A stretch of DNA of 49,674 nt, taken from the NCBI GenBank assembly GCA_021156175.1, contig JAJNBL010000003.1, positions 1 through 49,674 on the forward strand. The letters run 5' to 3'. The notes under the pieces were generated by a model, which was not told where the DNA came from, ran no database searches, and was given only the letters and a program-made list of their open reading frames with translations. The stretch comes from Rickettsiales bacterium. Its GTDB lineage: Bacteria; Pseudomonadota; Alphaproteobacteria; Rickettsiales; JAJNBL01. This document shows positions 1 to 8,621 of the stretch, in pieces (the first letter of the stretch is position 1; every line of letters begins with the position of its first letter). Position numbers and translations under genes: made by a program.

Positions 1-28
1 AAATTCTTTTTCAATAATAGAGACTCCC

Positions 29-2233
29 ATGAAAGCACACGAACAACGTATTCCTGCTATCACTCCTCAAGTTGTTGCCGAGCATGGCTTGACGACGGAC
101 GAATATGATCGCGTCTTAAAAATCATGGGGCGCGAGCCAAACCTTACCGAGCTTGGGATTTTTTCGGTGATGTGGAGTGAGCATTGCTCTTATAAAACTA
201 CCCGAATTCACTTGAAGAAACTCCATACCACGGCACCTTGGGTGATTTGCGGACCAGGTGAGAATGCTGGCGTGATCGATATTGGCGATGGCCAAGCGGC
301 GATTTTCAAAATGGAAAGCCATAACCATCCTTCATTCATCGAGCCTTTTCAAGGTGCGGCAACGGGGGTTGGCGGGATCATGCGTGACGTGTTCACGATG
401 GGTGCGCGCCCTGTAGCGAATTTGAATGCGCTGCGTTTTGGCGCGATTGATAATCCAAAAACCAAGCGTCTGCTTTCGGGCGTTGTTGCAGGAATTGGCG
501 GTTACGGCAACTGTATGGGTGTGCCAACGGTGGCAGGCGAATGTATTTTCCATCCATCTTATAACGGCAATATCCTTGTAAATGCAATGACGGTCGGGAT
601 TGCGCCTGCGGATAAGATTTTCTATTCGGCTGCGGGAGCTGTGGGCAGTCCGGTCGTGTATATCGGTTCGAAAACCGGACGTGATGGTATCCATGGCGCG
701 ACAATGGCCTCTGCCGAATTCGATGATGAGAGTGAAGAGAAGCGCCCAACCGTACAGGTCGGCGATCCATTTGCTGAAAAATTATTGCTCGAAGCCTGCC
801 TCGAATTGATGGCTACCGATGCGATTATCGCGATCCAGGATATGGGTGCTGCGGGCTTGACCTGTTCCTCACTTGAGATGGCGGATAAAGGCGGTGCAGG
901 GATTGAACTCGAGCTTGATAAAGTTCCGATGCGCGAAGAAGGCATGACGCCTTACGAGATTATGCTGTCTGAAAGCCAGGAGCGGATGCTCATGGTGATT
1001 AAGCCGGAGAAGGAAGTACTTGCGCGCGCCGTGTTTGAGAAATGGGAGCTGGATTTTGCGGTGATTGGAACGATTACCAATACCGGAAAAATGATCCTGA
1101 AATATCATGGCGAGCAAGTTGCGGAACTTCCGGTGAAACCGCTTTCCGACCAAGCGCCAGTCTATGATCGTCCGTGGGTGAAAACGCCTGGGCGGGCCGA
1201 AGTCAAAGCGGAAAGCTTAAAAGCGCCAACGTCACTGAATGCTGTCCTTAAACAACTTCTCGTAACACCGGATTTGGCAAGCAAGCGGTGGATATGGCAG
1301 CAATATGACCGTCAGGTGATGAATAACACGGTGAGCATTCCTGGTGGCGATGCCGCGGTGGTGCGTATTGATGGAACGAACAAAGGTTTGGCACTGACTT
1401 CCGATGTGACGCCGCGTTATTGCGAAGCGGATCCTGTGGAAGGCGGTAAGCAGGCGGTTGCGGAAACCTATCGGAATATTTGCGCAGTCGGTGGTACACC
1501 GCTCGCGATTACGAATTGTCTCAACTTCGGCAATCCACAAAAGCCTGAAGTGATGGGCCAGATCGTGGGATGTTTAGAAGGGATGACAGAAGCGTGTAAA
1601 GCGCTCGATTATCCGGTGATTTCTGGGAACGTGTCGCTTTATAACGAAACCAACGGCAAAGGCGTACAGCCGACCCCAAGCATCGGTGGCGTGGGAATCC
1701 TGCATGATGTGGAGAAACATGTCGGCAATCGTTTTAAGAAAACGGGCGATACGATTTATGTAATCGGGAAAACGGCAGGTCATATCGGCGCATCCATTTA
1801 TTTACGCGAGATAGAAAAGCGCGAAGAAGGCACACCGCCATCCGTTGATTTGAGCTTAGAGCGCAAGCATGGCGAGTTTGTTCGCGGCCAGATTGAAGCG
1901 GGAACTTTAAGTGCGTGCCATGACGTATCTGACGGCGGATTATATGTCGCAATCGCAGAAATGGCGATGGCATCCGGCCTTGGAGCGGAAATCAGCTTGC
2001 ACGGTGCAATCCCGGCATTCGCACTTGCATTTGCTGAAGACCAGGCGCGCTATGTGGTCACGGTGGCGTCTGATAAAGCGGCGACATTCGAGAATGCAGT
2101 AAAGCAAGCGGGCGTGGATTTCACACGGCTTGGAACAGTGAAAGGTTCTGACTTGATCGTGAATGGCGATTCCGTTTCTGTTGCTGAAATAACCGAACTT
2201 AATGAGGCGGTATTGCCAAAATTAATGGCATAG
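29..2233 (+). CDS. purL: Phosphoribosylformylglycinamidine synthase subunit PurL
   Basis: Cytosolic enzyme of de novo purine synthesis. It converts FGAR to FGAM with ATP and with ammonia passed from PurQ in a PurS/PurQ/PurL complex. The 734-residue length fits the short (non-fused) PurL class of alphaproteobacteria and Gram-positives. Visible family motifs include HNHPS at about residues 98-102, the glycine-rich [16 protein letters not shown] stretch just after it, [15 protein letters not shown] near residue 220, and a C-terminal [11 protein letters not shown] motif in the second AIRS-like half. The start at 29 gives the complete N-terminus. Only 28 bases of upstream sequence are present, so purS/purQ cannot be checked; they are not downstream. 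The following dehydratase gene begins 7 bases after the stop, so the two may be co-transcribed. Confidence 0.97.
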   Translation: MKAHEQRIPAITPQVVAEHGLTTDEYDRVLKIMGREPNLTELGIFSVMWSEHCSYKTTRIHLKKLHTTAPWVICGPGENAGVIDIGDGQAAIFKMESHNHPSFIEPFQGAATGVGGIMRDVFTMGARPVANLNALRFGAIDNPKTKRLLSGVVAGIGGYGNCMGVPTVAGECIFHPSYNGNILVNAMTVGIAPADKIFYSAAGAVGSPVVYIGSKTGRDGIHGATMASAEFDDESEEKRPTVQVGDPFAEKLLLEACLELMATDAIIAIQDMGAAGLTCSSLEMADKGGAGIELELDKVPMREEGMTPYEIMLSESQERMLMVIKPEKEVLARAVFEKWELDFAVIGTITNTGKMILKYHGEQVAELPVKPLSDQAPVYDRPWVKTPGRAEVKAESLKAPTSLNAVLKQLLVTPDLASKRWIWQQYDRQVMNNTVSIPGGDAAVVRIDGTNKGLALTSDVTPRYCEADPVEGGKQAVAETYRNICAVGGTPLAITNCLNFGNPQKPEVMGQIVGCLEGMTEACKALDYPVISGNVSLYNETNGKGVQPTPSIGGVGILHDVEKHVGNRFKKTGDTIYVIGKTAGHIGASIYLREIEKREEGTPPSVDLSLERKHGEFVRGQIEAGTLSACHDVSDGGLYVAIAEMAMASGLGAEISLHGAIPAFALAFAEDQARYVVTVASDKAATFENAVKQAGVDFTRLGTVKGSDLIVNGDSVSVAEITELNEAVLPKLMA

Positions 2234-2240
2234 AAACTCT

Positions 2241-2669
2241 ATGCGCCTCTCTCGCCAGAACATCGAATCCCGCATTCCTCATAAAGGTACGATGTGTCTG
2301 TTGGAGGAAGTGCTGCACTGGGATGAAACTTCCATCCGTTGTCACGCCATAAATCTTACCGATCCCGCCCATCCTCTTCGCCATAATGGCGTTCTTTCTT
2401 CCGTATGCGGTATTGAATATGGTGCGCAGGCGATGGCGATTCATGGAAGTCTGCTCGATAATAAAGCGCAGAAGGAGGGCTATCTCGTTGCGCTTCGGAA
2501 TGTACTGCTGCATGTGCCGCGTTTAGATGTGAGAAGCGACACGCTGGATATCGAAGCTACGAAACTTCATCATGGCGATGAGAGTTCGCTTTATCGATTT
2601 GTGCTTACATCGGGTGAGAAAATAGTGGTAGAAGGCCAGGCGACTGTGATGATAAGAGAAAGAGCCTAA
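2241..2669 (+). CDS. Hotdog-fold 3-hydroxyacyl-ACP dehydratase-like protein (FabZ/ApeP type)
   Basis: 142-residue single-domain protein. The opening R-I-P-H-K-G-x-M-C-L-L-E-E-V pattern is typical of FabZ-like and ApeI/ApeP-like hotdog dehydratases, in which the corresponding segment carries the catalytic His (here H14). The middle holds a SVCGIEYGAQAMAIHG helix equivalent to the central hotdog helix, followed by strands. By family it would dehydrate a 3-hydroxyacyl thioester. Substrate and pathway are not shown: no acyl carrier protein, ketosynthase or aryl-polyene cluster is adjacent. It follows purL by 7 bases, probably in the same transcript. Its stop overlaps the stop of the convergent rnhB by three bases. 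Confidence 0.7.
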   Translation: MRLSRQNIESRIPHKGTMCLLEEVLHWDETSIRCHAINLTDPAHPLRHNGVLSSVCGIEYGAQAMAIHGSLLDNKAQKEGYLVALRNVLLHVPRLDVRSDTLDIEATKLHHGDESSLYRFVLTSGEKIVVEGQATVMIRERA

Positions 2670-3304
2670 GCGCTCTGTGCCATTGCTTCTGCCTCAATCA
2701 CACGACGAATCGGTGCGAAGCTCCTGCGATGATGCGGGGTAATGCCAAAACGTGTAATGGCTTCTTGATGCCATGGCGTGCCATATCCTGCATTGCGATC
2801 CCAACCATAATGTGGGAATTCAAGCGAGAGTGCCTGCATCATCCGATCGCGCGTGACTTTTGCAATAATGGATGCTGCGCCGATTGAAAGGCTTGAAGCA
2901 TCACCTTCCACAATACTTTGCGTTTCATAAGTAAGCTCTTTCATTCCCGGTGGAACGCGATTTCCGTCGATGAGTAGTGCTTGTGGGCATAATTTTAATT
3001 TTGCAACGGATTCAATCATTCCTTTGTCTGTGGCTTTCAGAATATTGATACTGTCGATCATCTCGACGTCAATGATCGCAATGCCCACATCGGCACATGC
3101 TATGATCTGATCAAAGAGTCCATCACGGCGCGTGGCATTGAGTTTCTTAGAATCATTAATCCCCTTCGGGATAGCATCAATCGTACGGAAGCGCACAGCG
3201 GCAACGACCAATGGTCCAGCCCAAGGACCCCGTCCCGCTTCATCCACACCGGCGACAGCTTTTCCCTGTTGGATATAGGTCATCTCGGCTGAAAAATCAG
3301 GCAT
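2666..3304 (-). CDS. rnhB: Ribonuclease HII
   Basis: Cleaves RNA in RNA-DNA hybrids and removes misincorporated ribonucleotides. The N-terminus carries the signature AVAGVDEAGRGPWAGPLVVAAV with the metal-binding Asp-Glu pair. It is followed by INDSKKL, SIGAASIIAKVTRD, and the C-terminal YGWDRNAGYGT...HHRRSF segment, so all RNase HII blocks are present in 212 residues. The start at MPDFSAEM (3304) lies 4 bases after the stop of phaZ. An ATG 15 bases further upstream (3319) overlaps the end of phaZ and is also possible. The gene is co-directional with phaZ and probably translationally coupled to it. It converges on the dehydratase gene with overlapping stop codons. Confidence 0.95.
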   Translation of the reverse strand: MPDFSAEMTYIQQGKAVAGVDEAGRGPWAGPLVVAAVRFRTIDAIPKGINDSKKLNATRRDGLFDQIIACADVGIAIIDVEMIDSINILKATDKGMIESVAKLKLCPQALLIDGNRVPPGMKELTYETQSIVEGDASSLSIGAASIIAKVTRDRMMQALSLEFPHYGWDRNAGYGTPWHQEAITRFGITPHHRRSFAPIRRVIEAEAMAQSA

Positions 3305-3308
3305 AGGA

Positions 3309-4580
3309 TTACCGTCCATGTTTATGGATAAAATCGATAATCGTGGGCACAATATGCTCGCGGAAACGCCGTCCGTTGAATAATCCGTAATGCCCCACGC
3401 CTTTTTGTAAGTGATAATGCTTCATGGCATCGGGCAAGTTTTTGCACAAAGGAATTGCCGCGCGGGTTTGGCCTACACCGGAAATATCATCGAGTTCTCC
3501 TTCGATCGCAAGAAGCGGTATATCCGTGATCGCGTGTGGATCAACAAGCTCTTCGCGCCACATCATTTTTCTGCGCGGCAGAAGATATTCATGGAATACA
3601 GTCTCAATCGTCTGGAGGTAAAATTCTGCCGGTAGGTCCATTACAGCGAGGTATTCATTATAGAAGCGTTTGTGCTCTGAGGCGCTTAGGCCATCTCCTG
3701 CCACCAAATGCTGGAATAGCTTCATATGCTCACCGACATGGCGGTTCAGATTCATCGCCATGAATCCGGCAAGCTGGATAAATCCGGGATAAACTGAGCG
3801 CATATAGCCATCAAATTTATACGGCACGCGGGTGATGAAATTGCGCTCTAGCCACATGATGGATTTTTCTATCGCGAAATCATTCACAGGCGTCGGGCTT
3901 TTTCGGGCGTCAATCGGCCCTCCGATCAAGGTCATGCTGGCGGGACGTTTGGGATCTTTGTTCGCGGACATCAATGATGCAGCGGCAAGTACAGGAACTG
4001 CAGGCTGGCACACGGCCAGCATATGGACATCCGGCCCTAGCTCTCTTGTAAATTCGAGCACGTAATCAATATAGTCATCGAGGTTAAAGGAGCCTTTAAA
4101 TACTGGGATATCGCGCGCATTCAACCATTCGGTAATGTAGACATCCGCGTACGGCAGAAGGTCGCGTACCGTTCCCCGCAAAAGTGTAGGATAATGCCCT
4201 GACAGTGGTGCTACGATAAGGATTTTCGGCTGGGATTTGGCGTCGTTATCGTTTTTCTTAAAATGGACGAGATTGCCGAAGTCTTTTTCAATAATCGTTT
4301 TCGGGGTGACTTTGACTTTATGCCCACGCATAACGGTCTCTTCAATTTCCCATGCAGGTCTTGGATAGTCGCGGGTAATGCGCTCAACTACCTCGAGGCT
4401 TGCCGTAATAGAGCGTCCCCACTCGGTGGTCGCAATGGGATTGAAGTTATGTCCGTAAAATTCTTTGGCCGCCATCATCATCATCCGCGCCGGTGCAATT
4501 GATGCGTGTTGAAGCTCTTTTATCTCATAAAGCGGATTATAGCCAAAAACTGCCTGTAACATATCAAAAAACCTCTCCAT
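3309..4580 (-). CDS. phaZ: Intracellular polyhydroxyalkanoate (PHB) depolymerase
   Basis: Mobilises stored polyhydroxybutyrate granules by thiol-type hydrolysis. About 420 residues of alpha/beta-hydrolase fold, matching intracellular PhaZ1-type enzymes. The lipase-box equivalent is AVCQPAVP with the nucleophile Cys at residue 191 instead of Ser, which is characteristic of this family. Other family blocks are APLSGHYPTLLRGTVRDLLP, MTLIGGPIDARKSPTPVN, LLAIEGELDDISGVGQT (acidic triad residue) and GVGHYGLFNGRRFRE (catalytic His). Two starts are possible. 4580 has a GGTGGAG about 12 bases upstream; the next ATG at 4562 has GAGAGG at good spacing and matches the usual ML.. start of the family. The gene implies PHB storage; no phaC synthase lies in this window. 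Confidence 0.93.
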   Translation of the reverse strand: MERFFDMLQAVFGYNPLYEIKELQHASIAPARMMMMAAKEFYGHNFNPIATTEWGRSITASLEVVERITRDYPRPAWEIEETVMRGHKVKVTPKTIIEKDFGNLVHFKKNDNDAKSQPKILIVAPLSGHYPTLLRGTVRDLLPYADVYITEWLNARDIPVFKGSFNLDDYIDYVLEFTRELGPDVHMLAVCQPAVPVLAAASLMSANKDPKRPASMTLIGGPIDARKSPTPVNDFAIEKSIMWLERNFITRVPYKFDGYMRSVYPGFIQLAGFMAMNLNRHVGEHMKLFQHLVAGDGLSASEHKRFYNEYLAVMDLPAEFYLQTIETVFHEYLLPRRKMMWREELVDPHAITDIPLLAIEGELDDISGVGQTRAAIPLCKNLPDAMKHYHLQKGVGHYGLFNGRRFREHIVPTIIDFIHKHGR

Positions 4581-4659
4581 ACTCTTGTATTACTCCACCT
4601 TTGGGAGAAAAGCAAAACGTTCCTTTAGCTTATATTTGAAGCGAAAGTTCTCAAACTCT

Positions 4660-5856
4660 TTATCTTTCAAGAACCCCCCGCATACGCGATTCTTTCAGCC
4701 ACCCCGCATCCCGGTATAAGGTCAGCGAAAGGGTTGGATCGGCCAAATGGTCGAGTAAGCGCGAGATACTTTGTATAATTTGTACGATTGCAGCTTGGTC
4801 GGGCAAAGTGCCATCGGGAGTTACGTGGGCCATCAGTGCCAAACGGACGGTCGCAAAGCGGATTGCCATGATCATCGCGCGCTCAGAAAGTGTATTCCCA
4901 AAACCGGAAAACGGGAACATCGCAAGTGCTAGCTGGCTTTGGATGTAACGTCTAAGGATTGATGCGCATGCGGTTGCTGCCGTGCTCTCCCAGCGTTGCT
5001 TTAACGTATCATAGGCAGAAAGATCGCTCGCATTATTGCGTATCTCGAGGCTCTTCCAATCCATAGTGACATTCAGTGCCCGTTCGATTGTATCTACCGT
5101 TTCCTGTAGCCGTGGGCGGCCTACGATTTTCGCAGCGGCAATTAGCGCGCAAAGATTCTGGAAGAGGCGATAAGGATCACTTTGTTGTGTTTCACCAGGA
5201 ATAAGCCGCGCATCGGCGGTGCGTAGATAAAAAGGCACGGCCTCTGGCCATTGCTCAGGTTTCATATATTCCAAGGATTTGGAGATACTGATCAGGCGGA
5301 GCATAATATGTTCAGGAGTCGCAGAGGTATCTTCTGCGGCCTTCAAGAAGGCTTGAATAATCTCCAGTGATTGTTCCGAGGAAAGCACCTCGGGCATATA
5401 ATCGGCGATCGAGTGCGGCACGCGGGGGATATCGACTTTCCGGATGGAAAAGGGATCATTCCCAAATAATGCGAGCCGTGTGATTTCCGGGCAGGAGAGG
5501 GTGGCTCCCATCAGCGCATTATTATCGCCTAGCTGCCGTGTCGCCCTGGGATAAAAATTACAAGCATCGCCTAAAAACGCTTCGCCATATTCTTGATGTA
5601 TCCCGCAGAGGCCGTTACTGAATTTGACGCAGAAACCGGTTTTCGGATCGCGCTTCATGATGATATCGGCCTCACCAGTATCGAGGGCTTCCAGCAATTC
5701 TGGTGCTTTTTGGGCGTAGAGCTCCTTATGCGGCGCATCCACCTGCATGCCCCAGCCTTTACAGCAGGTATCTTCGCATGTGTCCCCTAAGCATTGGAAT
5801 GTCTGCAACATGCCAAACTGGTGGATAGAGTAGTTGTCTTGGTTATTTTTCTTCAT
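4660..5856 (-). CDS. FliB-like (flagellin lysine-N-methylase family) cysteine-cluster protein
   Basis: 398 residues. The N-terminus has a dense metal-binding cysteine cluster: C22, C27, C31-C32 followed by GW, then FCVKF, GLCGIH and ACNFYPR. This is the pattern of the FliB/YkgJ-type family, whose characterised member FliB methylates lysines of Salmonella flagellin, probably through an Fe-S or metal centre. The long helical C-terminal half is also typical of FliB proteins. Function here is inference; no flagellin gene is present, but fliX about 8 kb away shows that flagellar genes exist in this genome. Start uncertain: the ATG at 5856 gives the MKKNNQDN start. A GTG at 5889 in frame has no better ribosome binding site. 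Confidence 0.65.
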   Translation of the reverse strand: MKKNNQDNYSIHQFGMLQTFQCLGDTCEDTCCKGWGMQVDAPHKELYAQKAPELLEALDTGEADIIMKRDPKTGFCVKFSNGLCGIHQEYGEAFLGDACNFYPRATRQLGDNNALMGATLSCPEITRLALFGNDPFSIRKVDIPRVPHSIADYMPEVLSSEQSLEIIQAFLKAAEDTSATPEHIMLRLISISKSLEYMKPEQWPEAVPFYLRTADARLIPGETQQSDPYRLFQNLCALIAAAKIVGRPRLQETVDTIERALNVTMDWKSLEIRNNASDLSAYDTLKQRWESTAATACASILRRYIQSQLALAMFPFSGFGNTLSERAMIMAIRFATVRLALMAHVTPDGTLPDQAAIVQIIQSISRLLDHLADPTLSLTLYRDAGWLKESRMRGVLER

Positions 5857-5995
5857 GCCTTCATGGTATGCGCAGTTTCTTCTTTGCACAAGCTAGGATG
5901 AGGAGGGTTAAGATAGCGTTAAGGGGAGGAAGAAAAAGGGGGGGAGTAACCTATAACCTAGTCTCGCATCGAACTTTTATGCCAGACTATGCTTT

Positions 5996-6001
5996 TATAA
6001 T
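5996..6001 (+). promoter_or_regulatory. Candidate -10 box upstream of the small acidic protein gene
   Basis: A perfect TATAAT sits 42 bases before the ATG at 6043, inside an AT-rich stretch. The -35 region 17 bases upstream is poor, so only the -10 is convincing. The gene itself has an AGGAGC ribosome binding site at good spacing. Confidence 0.35.
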
Positions 6002-6042
6002 ACGGTGTTATTTCTTTTTAATTCACCATAGGAGCACGTGTT

Positions 6043-6390
6043 ATGTTTATTAATGATACCTTAGAAGGTTTTGGCATCAAGGATTTAGGACATTTTGATT
6101 TTTCCAAAGTAAAATTGCCCGAAATAACTAACGACAATACATCCCCTGACAGCACCGGTATTATTGTGCATGCCACTAACGATGGTAAAGTTATCCATAC
6201 CGCCAACGGTACAGTCATCGACACCAGCGATTCCGCCAATGATCATACGAATGATCACACCAAGGATACCTCCCCGACCCAGGAGCCTGATATGGACTGG
6301 GACGTTAATCATGCGGATGTTTATGTCCCTATAACGGTTTACATTGTCTGGCAAACATGTCTACCACAATGGGGTCATCTTTTTGGATAA
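6043..6390 (+). CDS. Small acidic Asp/Asn/Thr-rich protein of unknown function
   Basis: 115 residues with no recognisable family. It has its own clear ribosome binding site (AGGAGC, 8-base spacing) and is closed by a strong terminator, so it is very likely a real gene. No signal peptide is visible. The middle is acidic and low in complexity, with an NDHTNDHTKD duplication. The last 20 residues turn hydrophobic and aromatic (VYVPITVYIVWQTC...), which could form a membrane-associated or exported tail. It sits directly before the four RTX/serralysin genes and reads in the same direction, suggesting a link to them. It does not resemble the periplasmic serralysin inhibitor Inh, which has a signal peptide and a beta-barrel pattern. 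Confidence 0.6.
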   Translation: MFINDTLEGFGIKDLGHFDFSKVKLPEITNDNTSPDSTGIIVHATNDGKVIHTANGTVIDTSDSANDHTNDHTKDTSPTQEPDMDWDVNHADVYVPITVYIVWQTCLPQWGHLFG

Positions 6391-6425
6391 GAAACTCCCT
6401 CATTTCAACCATTGCGTTATTGCAA

Positions 6426-6458
6426 GCAAGGGTCTGGTTTTCAGACCCTTTGCTTTTT
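6426..6458 (+). terminator. Rho-independent terminator after the small acidic gene
   Basis: A 9-bp perfect stem (AAGGGTCTG with CAGACCCTT) and a 5-base loop are followed within three bases by a TTTTT run. It separates the small gene from the first RTX gene, which must therefore have its own promoter or depend on read-through. Confidence 0.85.
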
Positions 6459-6594
6459 GCCGCGTGGAGTTACGGTAGGAATAAGAGCTTTTTTATAGAG
6501 GTTCCGCACTTCCCGCATCGCATTTTAATGCCCGTCATGGTGTTATTTCCTTACGAGATTTCTTTCACGTTAATCATGTACAGGAGTACTCATT

Positions 6595-8535
6595 ATGCTT
6601 GCAACTAAAGACGCTGCTTCCATTATATCGGGGCACACATTTACCGGAACCGTCGAGAAACCTACTACGGTGGGGTATTCCTTCGAGAATAGGTTCTATG
6701 GTGGTATGGAAATGAACAATGAACAAAGAGCCGCTGTGCGCGATACTTTGCAGCACTTCTCAAATGTGGCGGATATTGAATTTAAGGAAATACCGCCGCT
6801 TCCTGGTTTTAGACCAGCGCCAACGCAAGAGGGATTTGAGCTTGCATTTGCGCATTCTGTTTATCAAAACGGTCAGGGAGGGGCTGGTCGGTATGTAGTG
6901 GAAAGCCAGACCAAGATTACCAATGCGCAAGTGAATATCGATACGTTCACCAAAGACTTCCAAGAAGGAGGAGAGGGGCATACAACGCTGCTTTACCATA
7001 TTGGTAGCGTTATCGGATTGAAAGATCCAGACCCAAAGAAAAGTCCGATCTACACCGCATCTGAGGATAATAAAGAGGGTGGGGTTGTTGTAAAGTCACC
7101 TTCATCCCAACCAACAACAACGCCTACACCAACCAAATTACCTAGCACTCCAGAACCAACGCCAGCACCAAAGACAGAGGAAAAGACAGAGGATAAGTCG
7201 GAGGAGTCATTCTTGTCTGACTTGGGAAGCAAAATTGGTTCTACGGTGGGACAATTCCTTGATCATTTTCCAGGCACTAAAGGGTATGGAGAAATGCTGC
7301 ATAATGCAGGGCAAGCGGTGGGGCTAATCGATAAGAGCACTACTAATACAGGCAGTAAAACATCTGATACGCATGCGATTACCAGTGAGACAACGCATAA
7401 AGCCGCACTGAATGAAAAACCCGCCGTGTTACCAGAAGCCCTCGATAAACCTGAGTTTACGATTATGTCGACGAAAGAAGGAAATTATAAAGACCTGAAT
7501 CCCTCCGGTCCGATGATTCTTGATATCGCGGCGTTGCAGCATCTTTATGGTGTGAATTATGAGTATCATGCAGGGGATGACGTTTATAAATACGATGGTG
7601 GGAAGTTGCTGACCACAATCTGGGATGGTGGCGGACATGATACAATCGATACCACTCCTTACAAAGGAAACGTGATTTTGGATCTTCGTGAAAGTACCGA
7701 TTACGCAACCCATTTAGGCGATAGTCATATCTGGAATGCGTTTGGCGCCAATATCGAGAACGGTGTTACCGGTAATGGTGATGATGTGCTCAACGGTAAT
7801 GAGCTCGGCAACCGTTTGGTAGGTAATGGAGGGAACGATACCATCCATGGTAACGGCGGCGATGATGTGATTCTTGGTGGTTCCGGGAATGATGTACTCG
7901 AGGGTGGTGAAGGGAATGACACCATTTTTGGTGGTTCCGAAAATGATGTTATCAAAGGTGATGCCGGGAATGATTTCCTCTATGGCGAAGAAGGCAACGA
8001 CACAATCAATGGTGGCGATGGCAGCGATTTCATCAACGGCAACCAGGGCAATGATCTCCTTTATGGTGATGCTGGGAATGATACCATCCACGGTGGTCAA
8101 GGTGCTGATAAAATCTATGGCGGTAATGGGGATGATCAACTCTTTGGTGATAAAGGGAATGACCTGATCTACGGCGATGCTGGGAATGATACGATCCATG
8201 GTGGCCAAGGTGACGACATCATCTATGGCGGAGAGGGAAATGACCTGATCTACGGCGATCGCGGGAATGACCGTATGGAAGGCGGAGCAGGGAATGATGT
8301 ATTCGTTTTTGGTCCGGATAGCGGTGTCGATATCATTACCGATTTTAGCGGTGCAGGCAAGGATGTGGGGGATGTCTTGAGGATCTCAAGAGAAATCTAC
8401 AACACGCCTCAAGCTGCACTCTCGCATGTGAATTACCATGACGGCAATGCCACGGTTGATCTGGGGCATGGCAATAGCGTGACCTTGCTCGGTGTTGGGA
8501 GTGGGTTAGCGGTAGACGATTTCCAAGTGTTTTAG
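6595..8535 (+). CDS. RTX serralysin-like protein 1, protease site lost
   Basis: 646 residues, the first of four tandem paralogs. N-terminal metzincin-like domain (about 1-145), Thr/Pro-rich linker and extra segment (about 150-280), Met-turn region (291-293), a peptidase M10 C-terminal-type segment (about 305-390), then many GGxGxDxxx calcium-binding RTX nonapeptides (about 395-580). The tail ends in DDFQVF, an Asp followed by hydrophobic residues, as in serralysin type I secretion signals. The zinc site has decayed: where paralogs 3 and 4 have HELGHxxGLKH, this protein has YHIGSVIGLKD (134-144), losing the catalytic Glu and all three His. The Met-turn reads MST instead of MSY, so the Tyr ligand is lost too. 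It is probably a secreted calcium-binding non-enzyme. Ribosome binding site CAGGAG upstream of the ATG at 6595. Confidence 0.88.
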   Translation: MLATKDAASIISGHTFTGTVEKPTTVGYSFENRFYGGMEMNNEQRAAVRDTLQHFSNVADIEFKEIPPLPGFRPAPTQEGFELAFAHSVYQNGQGGAGRYVVESQTKITNAQVNIDTFTKDFQEGGEGHTTLLYHIGSVIGLKDPDPKKSPIYTASEDNKEGGVVVKSPSSQPTTTPTPTKLPSTPEPTPAPKTEEKTEDKSEESFLSDLGSKIGSTVGQFLDHFPGTKGYGEMLHNAGQAVGLIDKSTTNTGSKTSDTHAITSETTHKAALNEKPAVLPEALDKPEFTIMSTKEGNYKDLNPSGPMILDIAALQHLYGVNYEYHAGDDVYKYDGGKLLTTIWDGGGHDTIDTTPYKGNVILDLRESTDYATHLGDSHIWNAFGANIENGVTGNGDDVLNGNELGNRLVGNGGNDTIHGNGGDDVILGGSGNDVLEGGEGNDTIFGGSENDVIKGDAGNDFLYGEEGNDTINGGDGSDFINGNQGNDLLYGDAGNDTIHGGQGADKIYGGNGDDQLFGDKGNDLIYGDAGNDTIHGGQGDDIIYGGEGNDLIYGDRGNDRMEGGAGNDVFVFGPDSGVDIITDFSGAGKDVGDVLRISREIYNTPQAALSHVNYHDGNATVDLGHGNSVTLLGVGSGLAVDDFQVF

Positions 8536-8551
8536 TCGCCATTTGGGAAAT

Positions 8552-8585
8552 GGTGGGCCCTCGTACTCTCTCCTTAGGGCCCACC
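8552..8585 (+). terminator. Intergenic hairpin between RTX genes 1 and 2
   Basis: A perfect 10-bp stem (GGTGGGCCCT with AGGGCCCACC) with a 14-base loop starts 17 bases after the stop of RTX gene 1. There is no T-run after it, so it may act as an mRNA-stabilising or partial-attenuation hairpin rather than a full intrinsic terminator. Confidence 0.55.
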
Positions 8586-8621
8586 AGTATTCAAGCAACC
8601 CATTTTATAGGAGTAGATATT

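Noticed and set aside
6043-6390. Serralysin inhibitor (Inh) before the protease genes
   Set aside because: No signal peptide, no conserved cysteines or beta-barrel pattern of the Inh family.
7714-8208. Long open frame on the minus strand within RTX gene 1 (164 codons)
   Set aside because: It is the shadow of the GGxGxDxxx repeat codons; its translation is repetitive Ile/Thr/Val-rich and lacks a ribosome binding site.
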